From Anas platyrhynchos (taxonomy: Eukaryota; Chordata; Aves; Anseriformes; Anatidae), in contig NC_092592.1 in NCBI RefSeq assembly GCF_047663525.1, positions 24,051,001 to 24,115,000 on the forward strand: 64,000 nucleotides of DNA, given 5' to 3'. Below are positions 1-10,870 of the stretch, one piece after another. The notes beneath the pieces were generated by a model. The model was not told where the DNA came from and made no database searches. It was given only the letters and a program-made list of their open reading frames with translations. Every line of letters begins with the position of its first letter. Within the stretch, counting starts at the first letter, position 1. The translations under genes and the position numbers were made by a program.

Positions 1-244
1 GAATCTTTACCTCTGCCCGACAGTCTGTAAGTACTGCTATCCCAGTAGTACGATGCCTGTTTGCTGTGTAAATGTAAGGGGATGTTAGTTTGGGGGAAAC
101 ATTCCTCAGAAGTACTTCACAACATGCACAAAACTCCTCCTTGTTGATGCAGAAGAAAGGTCCTGGCTTTACTCCTCTCCATTCACATAGCACCCACAGC
201 AGCTCAGGAGGTACAGGAGGGCTCCATCGGGCAGCTCTGCCAGA

Positions 245-1330
245 CTTAATGGGCTGATCGTGGGGAGCAATGGTGGCTTCAGCTCTGGGAACAGCACTCT
301 GCAAAGATGACAAGTTTTGTGCCAGGCTTCTTAAGCCAAATAACATTTTTGCTTTCTCTGGAGAACCTCATAGTCAAAGGCTTGTGCTTCAACCCTGAGA
401 TGACATTTACAATGCTCTTTTGAATGCTCTCCAGGGTTTTTACTCTTTTAAGTCTGGGCATGGTATCCTGCTAACATCTACTTCTCCCTGAATGCCTTCA
501 AGAATTGCTTCCAACTGTTTCATTTCCCTGCAGCAATACGTTATAGCACACATTGAGGTATTTACCTAGCAGGTCTCTCAAATCTCTCTCCAATCAGAAT
601 CAACCAAGTTATAGTCACAACATGCTGTAGCAGAAAGGACCTTGGGAGGTCATCTAGTCCAAACTTCTGCTCAAAATGTGCCTGAGTATACTCAACTCAT
701 AGTGATTTTTTTTTTTTTCAATATTAATTTGAAACTTTTCCTCTTTCAATTAATGATGATGGTCTCATTCTCCTCCCTTAGACCTCTGTAAAGAGTCTGG
801 CTCTGCCTTCTTTGTAACTTCCTCATATGGTGCTACTAGGTTTCTGGGACCTTCTCTTCTCCTGGCTGTACAAGTTCAATTTGTATAGCCACTTCTTTCA
901 CATTAAGTGTTCCAGCCCCTGACCATCTTGGGATTGATTTTACCTCATTGTTTGGACACGTGATGAAAATACCCAATGATGTTGGACCAGGAACTGATCC
1001 TTGTGGGAATCTGCTAGAAATAGTTCCACTCATTTACTCCGTGCACATTGAGACTGACACGCTGTCAGGGAGCTTGCTCTTAGTTCTTCCAAAGTGCATC
1101 TTTTTAATTCCATATAATGTGTGCTTTTTAATCATACCAACATATGCTATGAAGTGAAATGCTTTGGCAAGACTCAAGTAAACTGCATTAACATGAATGT
1201 GACTTTCAACCAGACCTGTCATCCTGTGGAAAAAGGCTTGTTTAACAAAGCCTGCTTTGCATCTGACCATGCAGACGATGTTCACTACATTTACAGGGGT
1301 CTGATTCCTTTTTGATAAACCTTTAGTCCA
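245..1330 (-). pseudogene. Ancient, heavily decayed CR1-superfamily LINE, ORF2 reverse-transcriptase fossil
   Basis: Read on the minus strand, this stretch keeps collinear relics of a CR1-type non-LTR retrotransposon ORF2. Around 1,180-1,130 there is VNAVYLSLAKAFHF, which corresponds to RT block A; the catalytic aspartate position now reads Ser and the D of the KAFD motif is His. Around 1,010-985 there is RFPQGSVPGP, the degenerate form of the RT (G)VPQGSVLGP block. Around 440-370 there is LESIQKSIVNVISGLKHK, matching the LExxQRRATKxxxGLxH region in the ORF2 C-terminus, a segment also readable in the younger CR1 copy near 30.65 kb. The distance from the VPQG-like block to the LExxQ block (about 580 bp) is close to that expected for an intact CR1 once a 70-bp CR1 tail lying in between is allowed for. 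Several stops and frame changes interrupt it, so no enzyme can be made. CR1 against another CR1-clade family such as L3 is not resolvable by eye. Boundaries are approximate. Confidence 0.75.
605..680 (-). mobile_element. CR1 3'-tail fragment lying within the older LINE fossil
   Basis: The plus strand reads as the reverse complement of a CR1 3' UTR, with the diagnostic aggaccttgggaggtcatc followed by tagtccaa and a ctgctcaaa segment. It falls between two collinear ORF2 relics of the older minus-strand element, so it looks like a later, strongly 5'-truncated insertion, or less likely a rearranged tail of the same element. A T13 run follows at 706-718. Confidence 0.6.
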
Positions 1331-1421
1331 TCCTTTGCCCTCTTTTCCCAGAATTGCAGCAGGTAAGTCATCCTGTCATCTTCTTTCATAATTTTCAGCC
1401 ATTTGAAATGCCTTGGGAGTT

Positions 1422-1483
1422 GGGAAGAGAAGGGAAGGGAAGGGAAGAGAAAAGAAAAGAAGGGAAGAGGAAAAAAGAGAAGA
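1422..1483 (+). repeat. 62-bp uninterrupted purine tract (GGGAA/GAAAA-rich)
   Basis: Every base from 1,422 to 1,483 is A or G, with imperfect GGGAA and AAGA units. Long polypurine tracts of this kind are polymorphic and can form intramolecular triplexes. No gene overlaps it. Confidence 0.9.
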
Positions 1484-2702
1484 TACCCATCACTGGACCT
1501 GGCCTGTGAGAGCTTTGGATGCAAACCACTTGGAAGCTCTACCTCAGGAGGTTCCTATATTTTGTGAATAGAAGGGAGCTCAGGGAGTCACGGCAAGAGA
1601 ACTGGGTGTATTTTCCTTAAACATGTGAGAATAGTTTGGTAGAAGATTGTTTGTGTAATCTCTTTTCAAAACAATAGTATGTCTAGACACTGGCCCAAGA
1701 TATGCATTCAGGTATAGCAGCTTCTCTCTTTTCTTGCTGTTTGAAATCATATCCCCTGAAACATTATGAACAGGTTGAAGAGATTTTTTTTTTTTAAATG
1801 ATGGTGTTACCTGTAAAAAAGCTTTTTTTTTTTCTTTTAATATATTGCAATTAAAATATAAATGTATAAATCTGCTTCACATTAAAGTTGCTGAAAAGCT
1901 TTTTCCCCCCATTTCATGGGATAAGGTTTCACCGGCAGTGAGATACTGCTGGATATGCATGCAAGCTATTTTCAACAAATATCTCCTTTGATTGCCGTAA
2001 TACCACTGACAGTAGAAAAGCATTGATGCAACTTTGGAATTACATTACTTCAAGTTACGTTGGTTGTCCTCTTGGGGCTAGAGGGTAAGTATTTCTGTGA
2101 CTGCAAACACAGATAGAAGAATCGATTTTCTCCTTTTTACTGATTTGCTACAGGTAGAGTGCATATGCTAAAAATGCAATTTGAATTTAAATTTAGAGAA
2201 GTCTAAATAAAGAAAACAATGACAAAAAAAAACTAGTACCCTTTTCTCTGAAGTATCATAATCAGAGAAACATTTATGTCAGATGATGAACTGGGAGAAA
2301 ACCCTGTGCCCTCTGTAACACAAAGAAGTGTTAAAGGAATTTGTTATGACACTTTGTCATGGATTTCTGTATTCTGTTTTATTTCAGGAGAAAATGTAGG
2401 GAATGCATTAAAGAGGAAGAAAGAGGAGCAACTGATCTAAATTGGTTTCTCTGGGCCTGCAAACTGCAATGTATTAATCTGCAGACACTATTTTTAGTTA
2501 GTTGCTATTTCACAAGAGAAAATACCAAATATTTCTCCCATAGCTATTTTCTCTCACTAAAGGCATCTTCACACCAAATACAGTTGGATAGGGAGAATGT
2601 GGTGTAGGCCTTTGTCCCTCAGTATCTGTGGCTGTCCATGGTAAGGTATGCACAATGCCAGTTGACAGCACCTAGCACCTATTGCTGAGGCTGAGCTAAG
2701 CC
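1484..2702. other. Non-coding stretch, nothing recognised
   Basis: AT-rich single-copy-looking DNA. It contains T12 (1,784-1,795) and T11 (1,823-1,833) runs. An open frame at 2,359-2,607 has no recognisable domain and no supporting splice context. Confidence 0.6.
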
Positions 2703-2728
2703 TATACTCTGCCCGTATACTCTGCCCG
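2703..2728 (+). repeat. Perfect 13-bp tandem duplication
   Basis: The 13-mer tatactctgcccg occurs twice back to back and is flanked on both sides by ctaagcc. It looks like a recent replication-slippage duplication. Confidence 0.95.
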
Positions 2729-2774
2729 TACTAAGCCCTAACTCACACCCTGTGCAAATTTTATATGAGCTTTG

Positions 2775-2775
<1 letters not shown>

Positions 2776-2813
<38 letters not shown>
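2776..2813 (+). repeat. T38 homopolymer
   Basis: An uninterrupted run of 38 T, immediately followed by CAG. It superficially resembles a perfect splice acceptor, but a homopolymer alone is not evidence of an exon. Equivalent to poly(A) on the minus strand; no retroposed gene body is recognisable next to it. Confidence 0.95.
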
Positions 2814-4626
2814 CAGACCACCCGTGTGCCAGGATGAGTGCAGGGGCATGCTGTTCCCCATAATGTGACAGAAACCAGCAGAGCCCCCCCTTTTCCTCCC
2901 GTGGGGCATCGACGAGGAGGATACAGAACAGCCTTAATCCAAATGAAACACTGAATTTCATGGTGAAGAAATGTAGAAACAGACATATCCCTTCCTTTTC
3001 CTGAGGGATAGAAGAAAAAGAATCAAGATACTGAGAGCAGTGAAGCACATTTTTGTTTATCTGCACCTGCCTTTTCAGACATACAAAGGTTCTCACTAGG
3101 TGACTGCCTGTGATGTTCCCATCCAAACAAAAAGAAGAGGTCACTGCCTTCTCTGATGCTCTGATCCAGACCACTGTATTGTCTTTTTTTCAAGTGGGTG
3201 GCCATGCAATTCTGCTGAGTAATCCAATGCTTTTATATTGCATTGCATTCTAAAGAGAGAAAAGGGCATTGATCTCCTGTTTCACAGCAGGAGTGGGAGA
3301 ACTGGTCTGGAGGAAATCAGAAATCACCCAGACCTTTGCTAAGAAACTGCAGCCTGTGAAATGTAGCAGAGTTCTATGTGCTTTTCACTGCAATGGTCAT
3401 TTCATTTTTGAGTGCCACTGCCATTCACTGCTTCTGTCCCAGAACAACCATAGAGACTCCAACAGTGAATTTGTGGTAACACCCCTAGTAAAACCTAAAT
3501 AAATGGATCCCAAGAACATGCATCCGTGCTTCCCTCAGATTAATGCCTCAGGTTTCATGGAAAATTGTATAGCTCAGCACTGAAGTTGGAAACAGTGCTG
3601 CTTTCACCAGAGGTTTGTAAAGGAGGAAGAGTACAACCATAACAGTCATAAAATGTTGATGAGAAGATGAATGCATCTTCTTGTTGAAAATGAATGTTTA
3701 GTAAAATGAGCTCTCAAGTATTGCAGGATCCTTAACGGGTATATATAAAGCTGTAAAGCAGACCTCCAGCCTGTTGAACCAAGTGAATTAGTTACAAGTA
3801 AACTATTAGAACTGTCAGTGCCACTTGATTGAGAAAGTAAAGACAACTATTAAACACGTTCTGCAAGCGCAGGTAACTTTCTACTTATGATTTGCACAAC
3901 CAGGAACTAGTGGGAGAAAATGGTAGCTTTTACATTAAGATGAAAAATGTGTAGATGAAGCAGTTCCTGGATATGAAATCACAAGGCTGTAAAACAAGAT
4001 TTTACTTTTACTGTCTGGACCTATTTTTCAGAAATGTGGAATAGTCATGTGAAGATGGTCTTACCAAAGACAGAATTACTAGACAACTGCAGTGTTAAAA
4101 CACTCAGATTTGGAGAAGTCCCATCCTTTCTGTTCTGAAGTTAACGTCATGCATGTGCAAATACTTCTGCAGCCCCAGAGTCACTGAAGAACATGTGTTG
4201 GGTTACTCGCTTTTCTGATGCTGGAAGGGAACAGTCAGAATGCTTCTTCCTACACAGGCTGCAAGTTAACTAAAAAAGCAACCTTCACATTTCAGATAAA
4301 ATGATGGAAGGATATTCACATTTGTAGTAACTTCTGACTTTATTGCTTAATTTTCCACTGACCTTTCAAAGAACTGCTTTTTTTACTGAGCTGTAAACAG
4401 TAGTGTGCATGTGTTCATTATGTCCTAGGACAAGAAAAGGTTCTAGAAAATGGATGAAAGCAAATCCAATTTAGCTGTCCTCTTCTTTATTACGGAATTC
4501 TTGGTGCATGCATAAAAATAAAGATTGTGTATTTATATGCTGTCTGGTTGTAACAGAAGGAAGACATTGAAAAAGTTGTCTTTATCCCTGAGTAGCAGAA
4601 GTAATTTATAAATAAAACTAGGGAAG
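2814..4626. other. Non-coding stretch, nothing recognised
   Basis: Mixed-composition DNA without recognisable repeats. A minus-strand open frame across 2,761-3,174 is an artefact, since its end is poly-lysine encoded by the adjacent T38 tract. Confidence 0.6.
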
Positions 4627-4694
4627 AAAAAAAAAAAAGTACCTCGAGTAAGGGGTTAATTCTCTTTTTTCTTTTCCTTTTTTTTTTTTTTTTT
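4627..4694 (+). repeat. A12 run and T17 run 39 bp apart
   Basis: A12 (4,627-4,638) is followed by a pyrimidine-rich T17 (4,678-4,694). The opposed A and T tracts could pair as a stem, but more probably reflect independent slippage. Confidence 0.9.
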
Positions 4695-6594
4695 AATTAC
4701 AGCTGTACATATGAGAATGGCACTTGTTAATCTCTTATCAAAGCGTTTTATTTTTCTTTGATCTAACTATAATTTATTGAGAGCAGTTGCCACAGGCATC
4801 TGTAATCCGTCTTTAAATCCCTGTATGCATTCCACTCTGTTCCGTGCTGGCCTTTTTCCATCCACCGCAGTGAAAGTATTCTCCCTTTTGTCTGTATGTG
4901 CATCTCCCATTTGTCTCCATTGGAGTCTCATGCACTCACATACACATGAATAGTCCCTTTGAGCATATGTTTTCTTTGTATTTATTTTGCTTGTTCATTA
5001 ATTAATATGTTTCTTTGCTACCTAGGGAGATGTCACTTGTATATGTTAATGGAGCCTTCAGAAACGGGGGAGGAAAACAAACGTTTTCTTGCTTGTTATT
5101 GTCTAAGAACAATGGTAGGGACATGTGGTAGCAGCTTTCCCAGAGTGATACTGTTTCATTGACAGCTGCGTGAGATTTTTATAAGAAAAGAGAAAAAGCA
5201 AAAGTTTTGAACCTCAGACTAGGAGCTGGAAAATGGTGCAACCTCTGCCATTTGTAAATGCCAAGGCAAGTAGGATGGGCAAGTTTGAAGCAATCCCATA
5301 CTTGTTCTGTACTTGCAGTGAGGTGCCAGTTATTGTTACACACAGAAGGCATTTTGCATGGATAGACTGTCCCAAAGCCTTTGAATTGGCACAGAATTAT
5401 TCCAGTGAAATATACAACTCTGAAAACTGTACCTAACACACTCAGGGACTAATGTACCTATTTGTTACTGAAAATAAAACCAAGCACAGTGTGCTTAGCT
5501 ATTGCTTAGCCATTGGAAATTGTAAGGGCACGGGTGTCAACTTGGAAACTGAACCAGGCAACTTGTAGGTTCTCGGCCTGAGTGCACCTCCGTGTTCATA
5601 ACATGGTTACATTTGGGTGGAATCACGCGGTGCCTATAGATTTTTTTAAAAGCGTAAGCTTACAGATATGTAACTGAACAGATGAATAGTCAAGCAATTC
5701 TGTGACCAAGATAAATTCCTGCACCACGTTAATCTAGTCATGGTGGGCATAGCTCCACAGGACACCAGCGTTAGGCAGACCAAGGGGTTGTTCTGGCCTA
5801 CGAACTGGCCTTGTTCCCCAGCTCCCCGCAGTGACTCACATGTGAAGATTTGCATGTTGGGTTGTATTAAAGAAACATTGCTATGCAGGAGTTATTCTTA
5901 TTTCACCTTTTCCATGGTAACATAGATTGTTTCCAGAGATACAACATAGAGGTGACTGATAAAGTATTCACAGTATGTTCTAAAATCCAGGGAAGATGCT
6001 CCACTATCCCAGTGACAAGTCAGAGTTTACCTTTAAGAAGTTACTTAAAACTGCTATCACGCAGGTGAACCAACAATAAATAAATATAATTTAAAAGATG
6101 TGGTGTCCAGATATTGTAAAAAAGGAGCATTGTTTCATCTTCTGTTTCATCTCTGGCACCTTTATCTCACATGTTTCTGTTTCTTATCTGTGCTACAGCA
6201 TGGAGACTTAGTCAAGACCAAAATATGAGACACATGATTTTCACCCATTTTTCACTTAGGTGGTTTCTCCATGGAAAGCAACTATATGTGGCTTCAGGTC
6301 ACATTAGCAATTTAAGAGCTAGAGAAAGACATGTACTTCAAGACTTGCAGAAAGACTTCCTGTTTTCTTTGTGTTAGAGACTGCCTTTTTGGATTTAAAG
6401 GCCGAATGCCATCCCCCATATTACGGATTATCAACCTCATCCTGTTCTTTCAGCACACTTTTTTGAGGAAGAACCAGGCCACCAGTGAGCATGATCTGGT
6501 GATTTTTCTAATCATAGAAAAGATAATAGAGCTTGAGAAAATAGACATGTAGTAGATGGAAGATCCAAGCTCAGCAGAAATAATCTTTTACTGG
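4695..6594. other. Non-coding stretch, nothing recognised
   Basis: AT-rich DNA with no identifiable gene or transposon. Open frames around 5,179-5,439 (both strands), 5,646-5,925 and 6,171-6,552 are short and lack domain signatures. Confidence 0.6.
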
Positions 6595-6626
6595 AAACAA
6601 AAACAACAACAACAACAAAAAGCAAC
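6595..6626 (+). repeat. (AAC)n microsatellite
   Basis: Four to five consecutive AAC units embedded in an A-rich context. Confidence 0.9.
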
Positions 6627-7189
6627 AATTAATAGCTTAATGAGTACTTTCTATTAGGCATGCATTTTCTTTAAAGCAGATACTTCAGTGATCACAGCAT
6701 TCGTTGAACTGGGACTAAGGCAAGATTATGCTACATTCTATTAACTTTTGGTCTGAAAACATGCGTTATTCATCATTAAATGATCATGTTTACTTCCAGG
6801 CTGAAGTCAAATCTGTATTTATGTTCTTCCCCACCTTGCTCAGTAATAAAATTTATTTTGATGGTGCTTATTTTTTTAACAACTTATGCTAGCAGTTTGT
6901 TGTTCTGTCAGGTGCTAGATTTTAAGTCTTTAGCAGTCTTCCTTTACAAGCATAATTTCTGACAAAACACCACACGTGTAGCACCATAAATTCAGTCAAT
7001 ATAGACAGTTTATAAAATGTAAGTGAATTAATGGAATATGGGTTATTGAAATACAACAAGATTAATGAACTATTCATCAGAGACAGAAGTGTTATCCCAG
7101 GCATAAACTATGTTTTATTTTGCATTATTATGCTATAAATGCAGAATGACGAATTGTTGTAGGCCCCGGAGCCAATTGCCACTTGCAAA
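6627..7189. other. Non-coding AT-rich stretch
   Basis: No recognisable feature; the first CR1 copy begins at its right edge. Confidence 0.6.
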
Positions 7190-7515
7190 GTACATTAAAG
7201 GGGGCTGTAGCGAGGTGGGGATTGGTCTATTCTCCCATGTGCCTGGTGACAGGACGAGGGGGAATGGGCTAAAGTTGTGCCAGGGGTGTTTTAGGTTGGA
7301 TATTGGGAAGAACTTCTTTACTGAGAGGGTTGTGAGGCATTGGAATGGGCTGCCTGGGGAAGTGGTGGAGTCACCATCCCTGGAGGTCTTTAAAAGATGT
7401 TTAGATGTTGAACTTTAGTGATATGGTTTAGTGGAGGACTTGTTAGTGTTAGGTCAGAGGTTGGACTCGATGATCTTGAGGTCTCTTCCAACCTAGACAA
7501 TTCTGTGATTCTATT
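7190..7515 (+). mobile_element. CR1 LINE, 5'-truncated copy (ORF2 C-terminus plus 3' UTR)
   Basis: The plus strand encodes the extreme C-terminus of CR1 ORF2 in one open frame to a stop near 7,418. Recognisable segments are [39 protein letters not shown], and [17 protein letters not shown] typical CR1 3' UTR follows (ggttggactcgatgatcttg, then ctcttccaacctag), ending in the attctgtgattctat octamer tail. Severe 5' truncation is normal for CR1. The open frame and clean tail suggest it is much younger than the fossil at the left edge. It cannot encode a functional protein. Confidence 0.95.
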
Positions 7516-10500
7516 AGGGGGAGCTGTAATTCTTTACTTGTCAGAGTAGTAAAAAAGTGTTTGTCTAAAAGTTAAGTTAAAACAGAATTTTCAAACCCAG
7601 AATTTACAAATATATTTGAGTGGACATTTTAACTTATTTTAAATTGTCTTAAATTTAATTTAATTTAATTGTCTTTAATTTCATTAAAACAAATAAGTCA
7701 AAGTTTTCACAATGAGCCAATGGTTTTACTTTTGGATATTCCATACCTCAGGATATTTTCTCCTTTTCTTTTTCCAGGCAGTAGACTCTTCAGTATGTAA
7801 CTTATATGAGTTGAAGACTATAGCTTAAAGAGTTGTCTGCCTCCTGAAATACTGTAAATGAGCCTGAAGATTCCCCCATAATCAGTTCTTATCTCAAAAT
7901 GGCTAATAACTAGCTGTCTGAAGCTAGCATGTCCAAAATGGAGATGATGCTAACAAAAGACACCTTTGAGCTATTCTGTTACTATGTAAGAGCACCATCA
8001 GTTAAAAGCAGAAATTCCCAAATCATCAATTAATCTCCACCGACTTTTAATAAGCACATATGCGCTACCTTCAGCATTTTCCCAGTAGGTTGTGCCATAT
8101 TTATACCAGACTTGTCACTGGTTGCCCTAGTTCACTTAAGATGATAAACAACCATTTTACCCTCTCCTTGACCAGCACACAGCAAATTTATCTCACTTAC
8201 ATCCTGCTGGTTCTGAGCTGTCAGCCAGTGAGATGGCTCATGAAGAACTGTCACACGAGTGAGAGCATCAGTGTGGAAGGCAGTGCTGGATGCCATTAAA
8301 TGACCACAACCATCACCAGGTTGAAGTACACGCCTTGTCTCTGTGTCGAGGCTTTTCATCACTCTTTTAGGTCAATATTTGTCCAAAGCCAGCTAAACAC
8401 AAAAACTCAGATGCAAGACTTCTTTGCTGACAGGAGCTAGCTATTAATACCAGTTCTGCTCACAGGAGAGAGATGGGAGCTGCTTATCTGAAAAATTCAC
8501 CAAGTACTGCTTGTGCTAAGTGTGGATGAACTTCCTCAGTCACCTCTTACTAGTCTGCAAGGACAGATAGCTGCTGGATTCCTGCTAGGCTGAACTACTG
8601 TAATAAACTCTTCAATCTTAGCATACTTCCTACCTCATTAAGATGGCTTGAGCATGAGGGATGAAAGGCAATTGGCACTAACACTATTTAGAAAAAATGA
8701 AACTAGATATTTGTTAGTCATGATAGTCCCAAGTGAGAAAGGAATCGAGTAACTATCAGAAGCAGGAGTCAGAAACAGATAAACTTGGGTATTGCGAGGA
8801 GCTGAACATGGAGCTGGGAACACCCTTCCCTACCAGAGCGAGTCCGACATCACCTCTTCTGCTGTATGCCCACGGAGCAACTAAGCCCAGGCAAAATATA
8901 CAGGGTCAGAGACTTGCAGACTTTGAGCTGAGGACTAATAACCTCAGCAGCTGCTGGCTCTCCCTTCTACTCAGTACACACAGGGAATGCAAGCCCTTCA
9001 CACTAGAAACTATTCCCAGCTGCAGCTGTTAGGTATTCATAACAAATGTCTAATAGCTAAAACTGTGTACTGTGGACAGTGTCATCTTTCAAGTCACATG
9101 GGGACAACTGTGTGTACCCCTCTGTGGTTGGGATACTGTGCTGTCACCCTAAAGTCGTCTGGAGCAGCGCTCCTATGCCAGGCCTGTTACTGAGCAGGAA
9201 GTTCTGGCCGTTGCTGATGTCTCCTTTGTGCCATGTCGCTGGCTTCTAGCAGGATACCAGACCTTCTGCATTATAGAGGCCCATTACTCAGAGCAAAGAG
9301 GCACTGTGATGTCTGTTGTCAAGCAGGGGAAAGGCCTTGTCCTGACACAGGCTGATCACTTGCCTGGTGCTGAGCCACCAGACTCCAGTGTGTCAGTCAC
9401 AGCTGAGCTTTTGGTATTTGAGGATGCACCCATACCGAGGCTGATGTACAGGGTCCTGGTTCTTAAATGCCTACATGCCCTCCCTCTTCCCTGCAGTTTA
9501 ATTCCAGGATTTGACATGTATAACTTGTGTCCCCCAGCAGTCACACACAGAAATTAAGGTGCAGTTGTTCCTAGCTGATGAGAGGTGGAAGAATTTCACC
9601 ATATCTGAATGAGTATTTTCTAAAGCAGAACAGCACTGTCTGTCCCAAGCAAAGACTAAAAGCCCTACTTTCAGGCAGTCACTCCTTCCCCTTTCTCTGA
9701 TGCCTTTCTTAAGTATGCATTCCCTCTTCATGTATTAATATAAACTTTCATTACATAATAAAGAAATCCCTGCAAAGCCTAGTATTTCTTAAAGTTTGCA
9801 AGCATTTTGTCTCCATATTTGACTTGGGTTTCGGGCTAGGTTTCTGTTGTTGAAGAAATTATCACAGAAAACAAATGAAACCAATATATGACTTATTCTA
9901 TGTGGATTTCTAAATTCACTTACACATATTACAAAAGAGTATGAAATATTCTTAAGGGATGTTTAGGGACAAACTGCCCTTCTGAACTGGATTCCAAGAA
10001 ACCTGCAGGTTAAACGTAATGATGCAACTGGGAAATAACCCTAAATGTATTTGCAAATCTGGGAACTTGTTAAGAGTTTAAGTTTATAGGGGATCTATGT
10101 TTTGTCTTTCATGTACATGAGAAGGATCCTTCCCAGTCCCCTTTCATGGTGGCATTCTATCTGTATTTATGACTATCCTAAATAGATCATGCTAATTTGG
10201 AATGAAATCCATTTACAATTACATTTCATATATTGACACTCACAATAGGATTCATCATGAATAACGTTATACAAAAATAAAAGGAACAGTGATTAATTAT
10301 AATAAATGTAAACTGGACATTGCTCTTAGCTATTCCTCCACTATTCCACTGCTGTGCTTCTTTTGTAACATTTCTAACAAGACAGTGAAAGTGAGTCTCT
10401 AATCCATAACCTCTAATATATGATATGATAACATATTCTAGCATACTAAGCTGTTCCTGAAATAAAACTCTTTAGTTCCTTACGTCATTTGTATTCTCCA

Positions 10501-10870
10501 TCTCCCACCCACATGTTTGGAAGCATTTGAGGCATAGTATATGTGTTCATACCACGACACAAAGACATCTATCCACAGGGCTGCAGCATTGTGATAATAA
10601 TTTACGTATGGTAGGTACTTATAAATCATAATATACTTCTCTATGACAGCATGATTTAACATAATTTATTAGCATTCATACCATATCTTCTTAAAGTAAT
10701 TGGAAACTCTGCTGCTTGCATACTATTGTGTTTCATAAAATGGTGTAACAGTTTATTACGGTGCTAGGATGCTATTGATCAAACCTGAATGCAGCATAAA
10801 AATGCCCATTATAGCTCATTGATATTTAGAGTTAAAACAAACTTTATAAAGCACCATTAACTGTATCGTT
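7516..10870. other. Non-coding stretch, nothing recognised
   Basis: AT-rich to moderate GC DNA. Around 7,640-7,690 there are short TTTAATT-type repeats. Open frames of about 100 codons at 8,733-9,032 and 9,228-9,557 carry no recognisable domain, and I see no flanking splice pattern supporting them. Confidence 0.6.

Noticed and set aside
2811..2816. T38-CAG as a splice acceptor
   Set aside because: A bare homopolymer with no exon-like sequence or donor downstream.
2761..3174. 137-codon minus-strand open frame ending in poly-lysine
   Set aside because: The lysines come from the T38 homopolymer; the rest has no domain signature.
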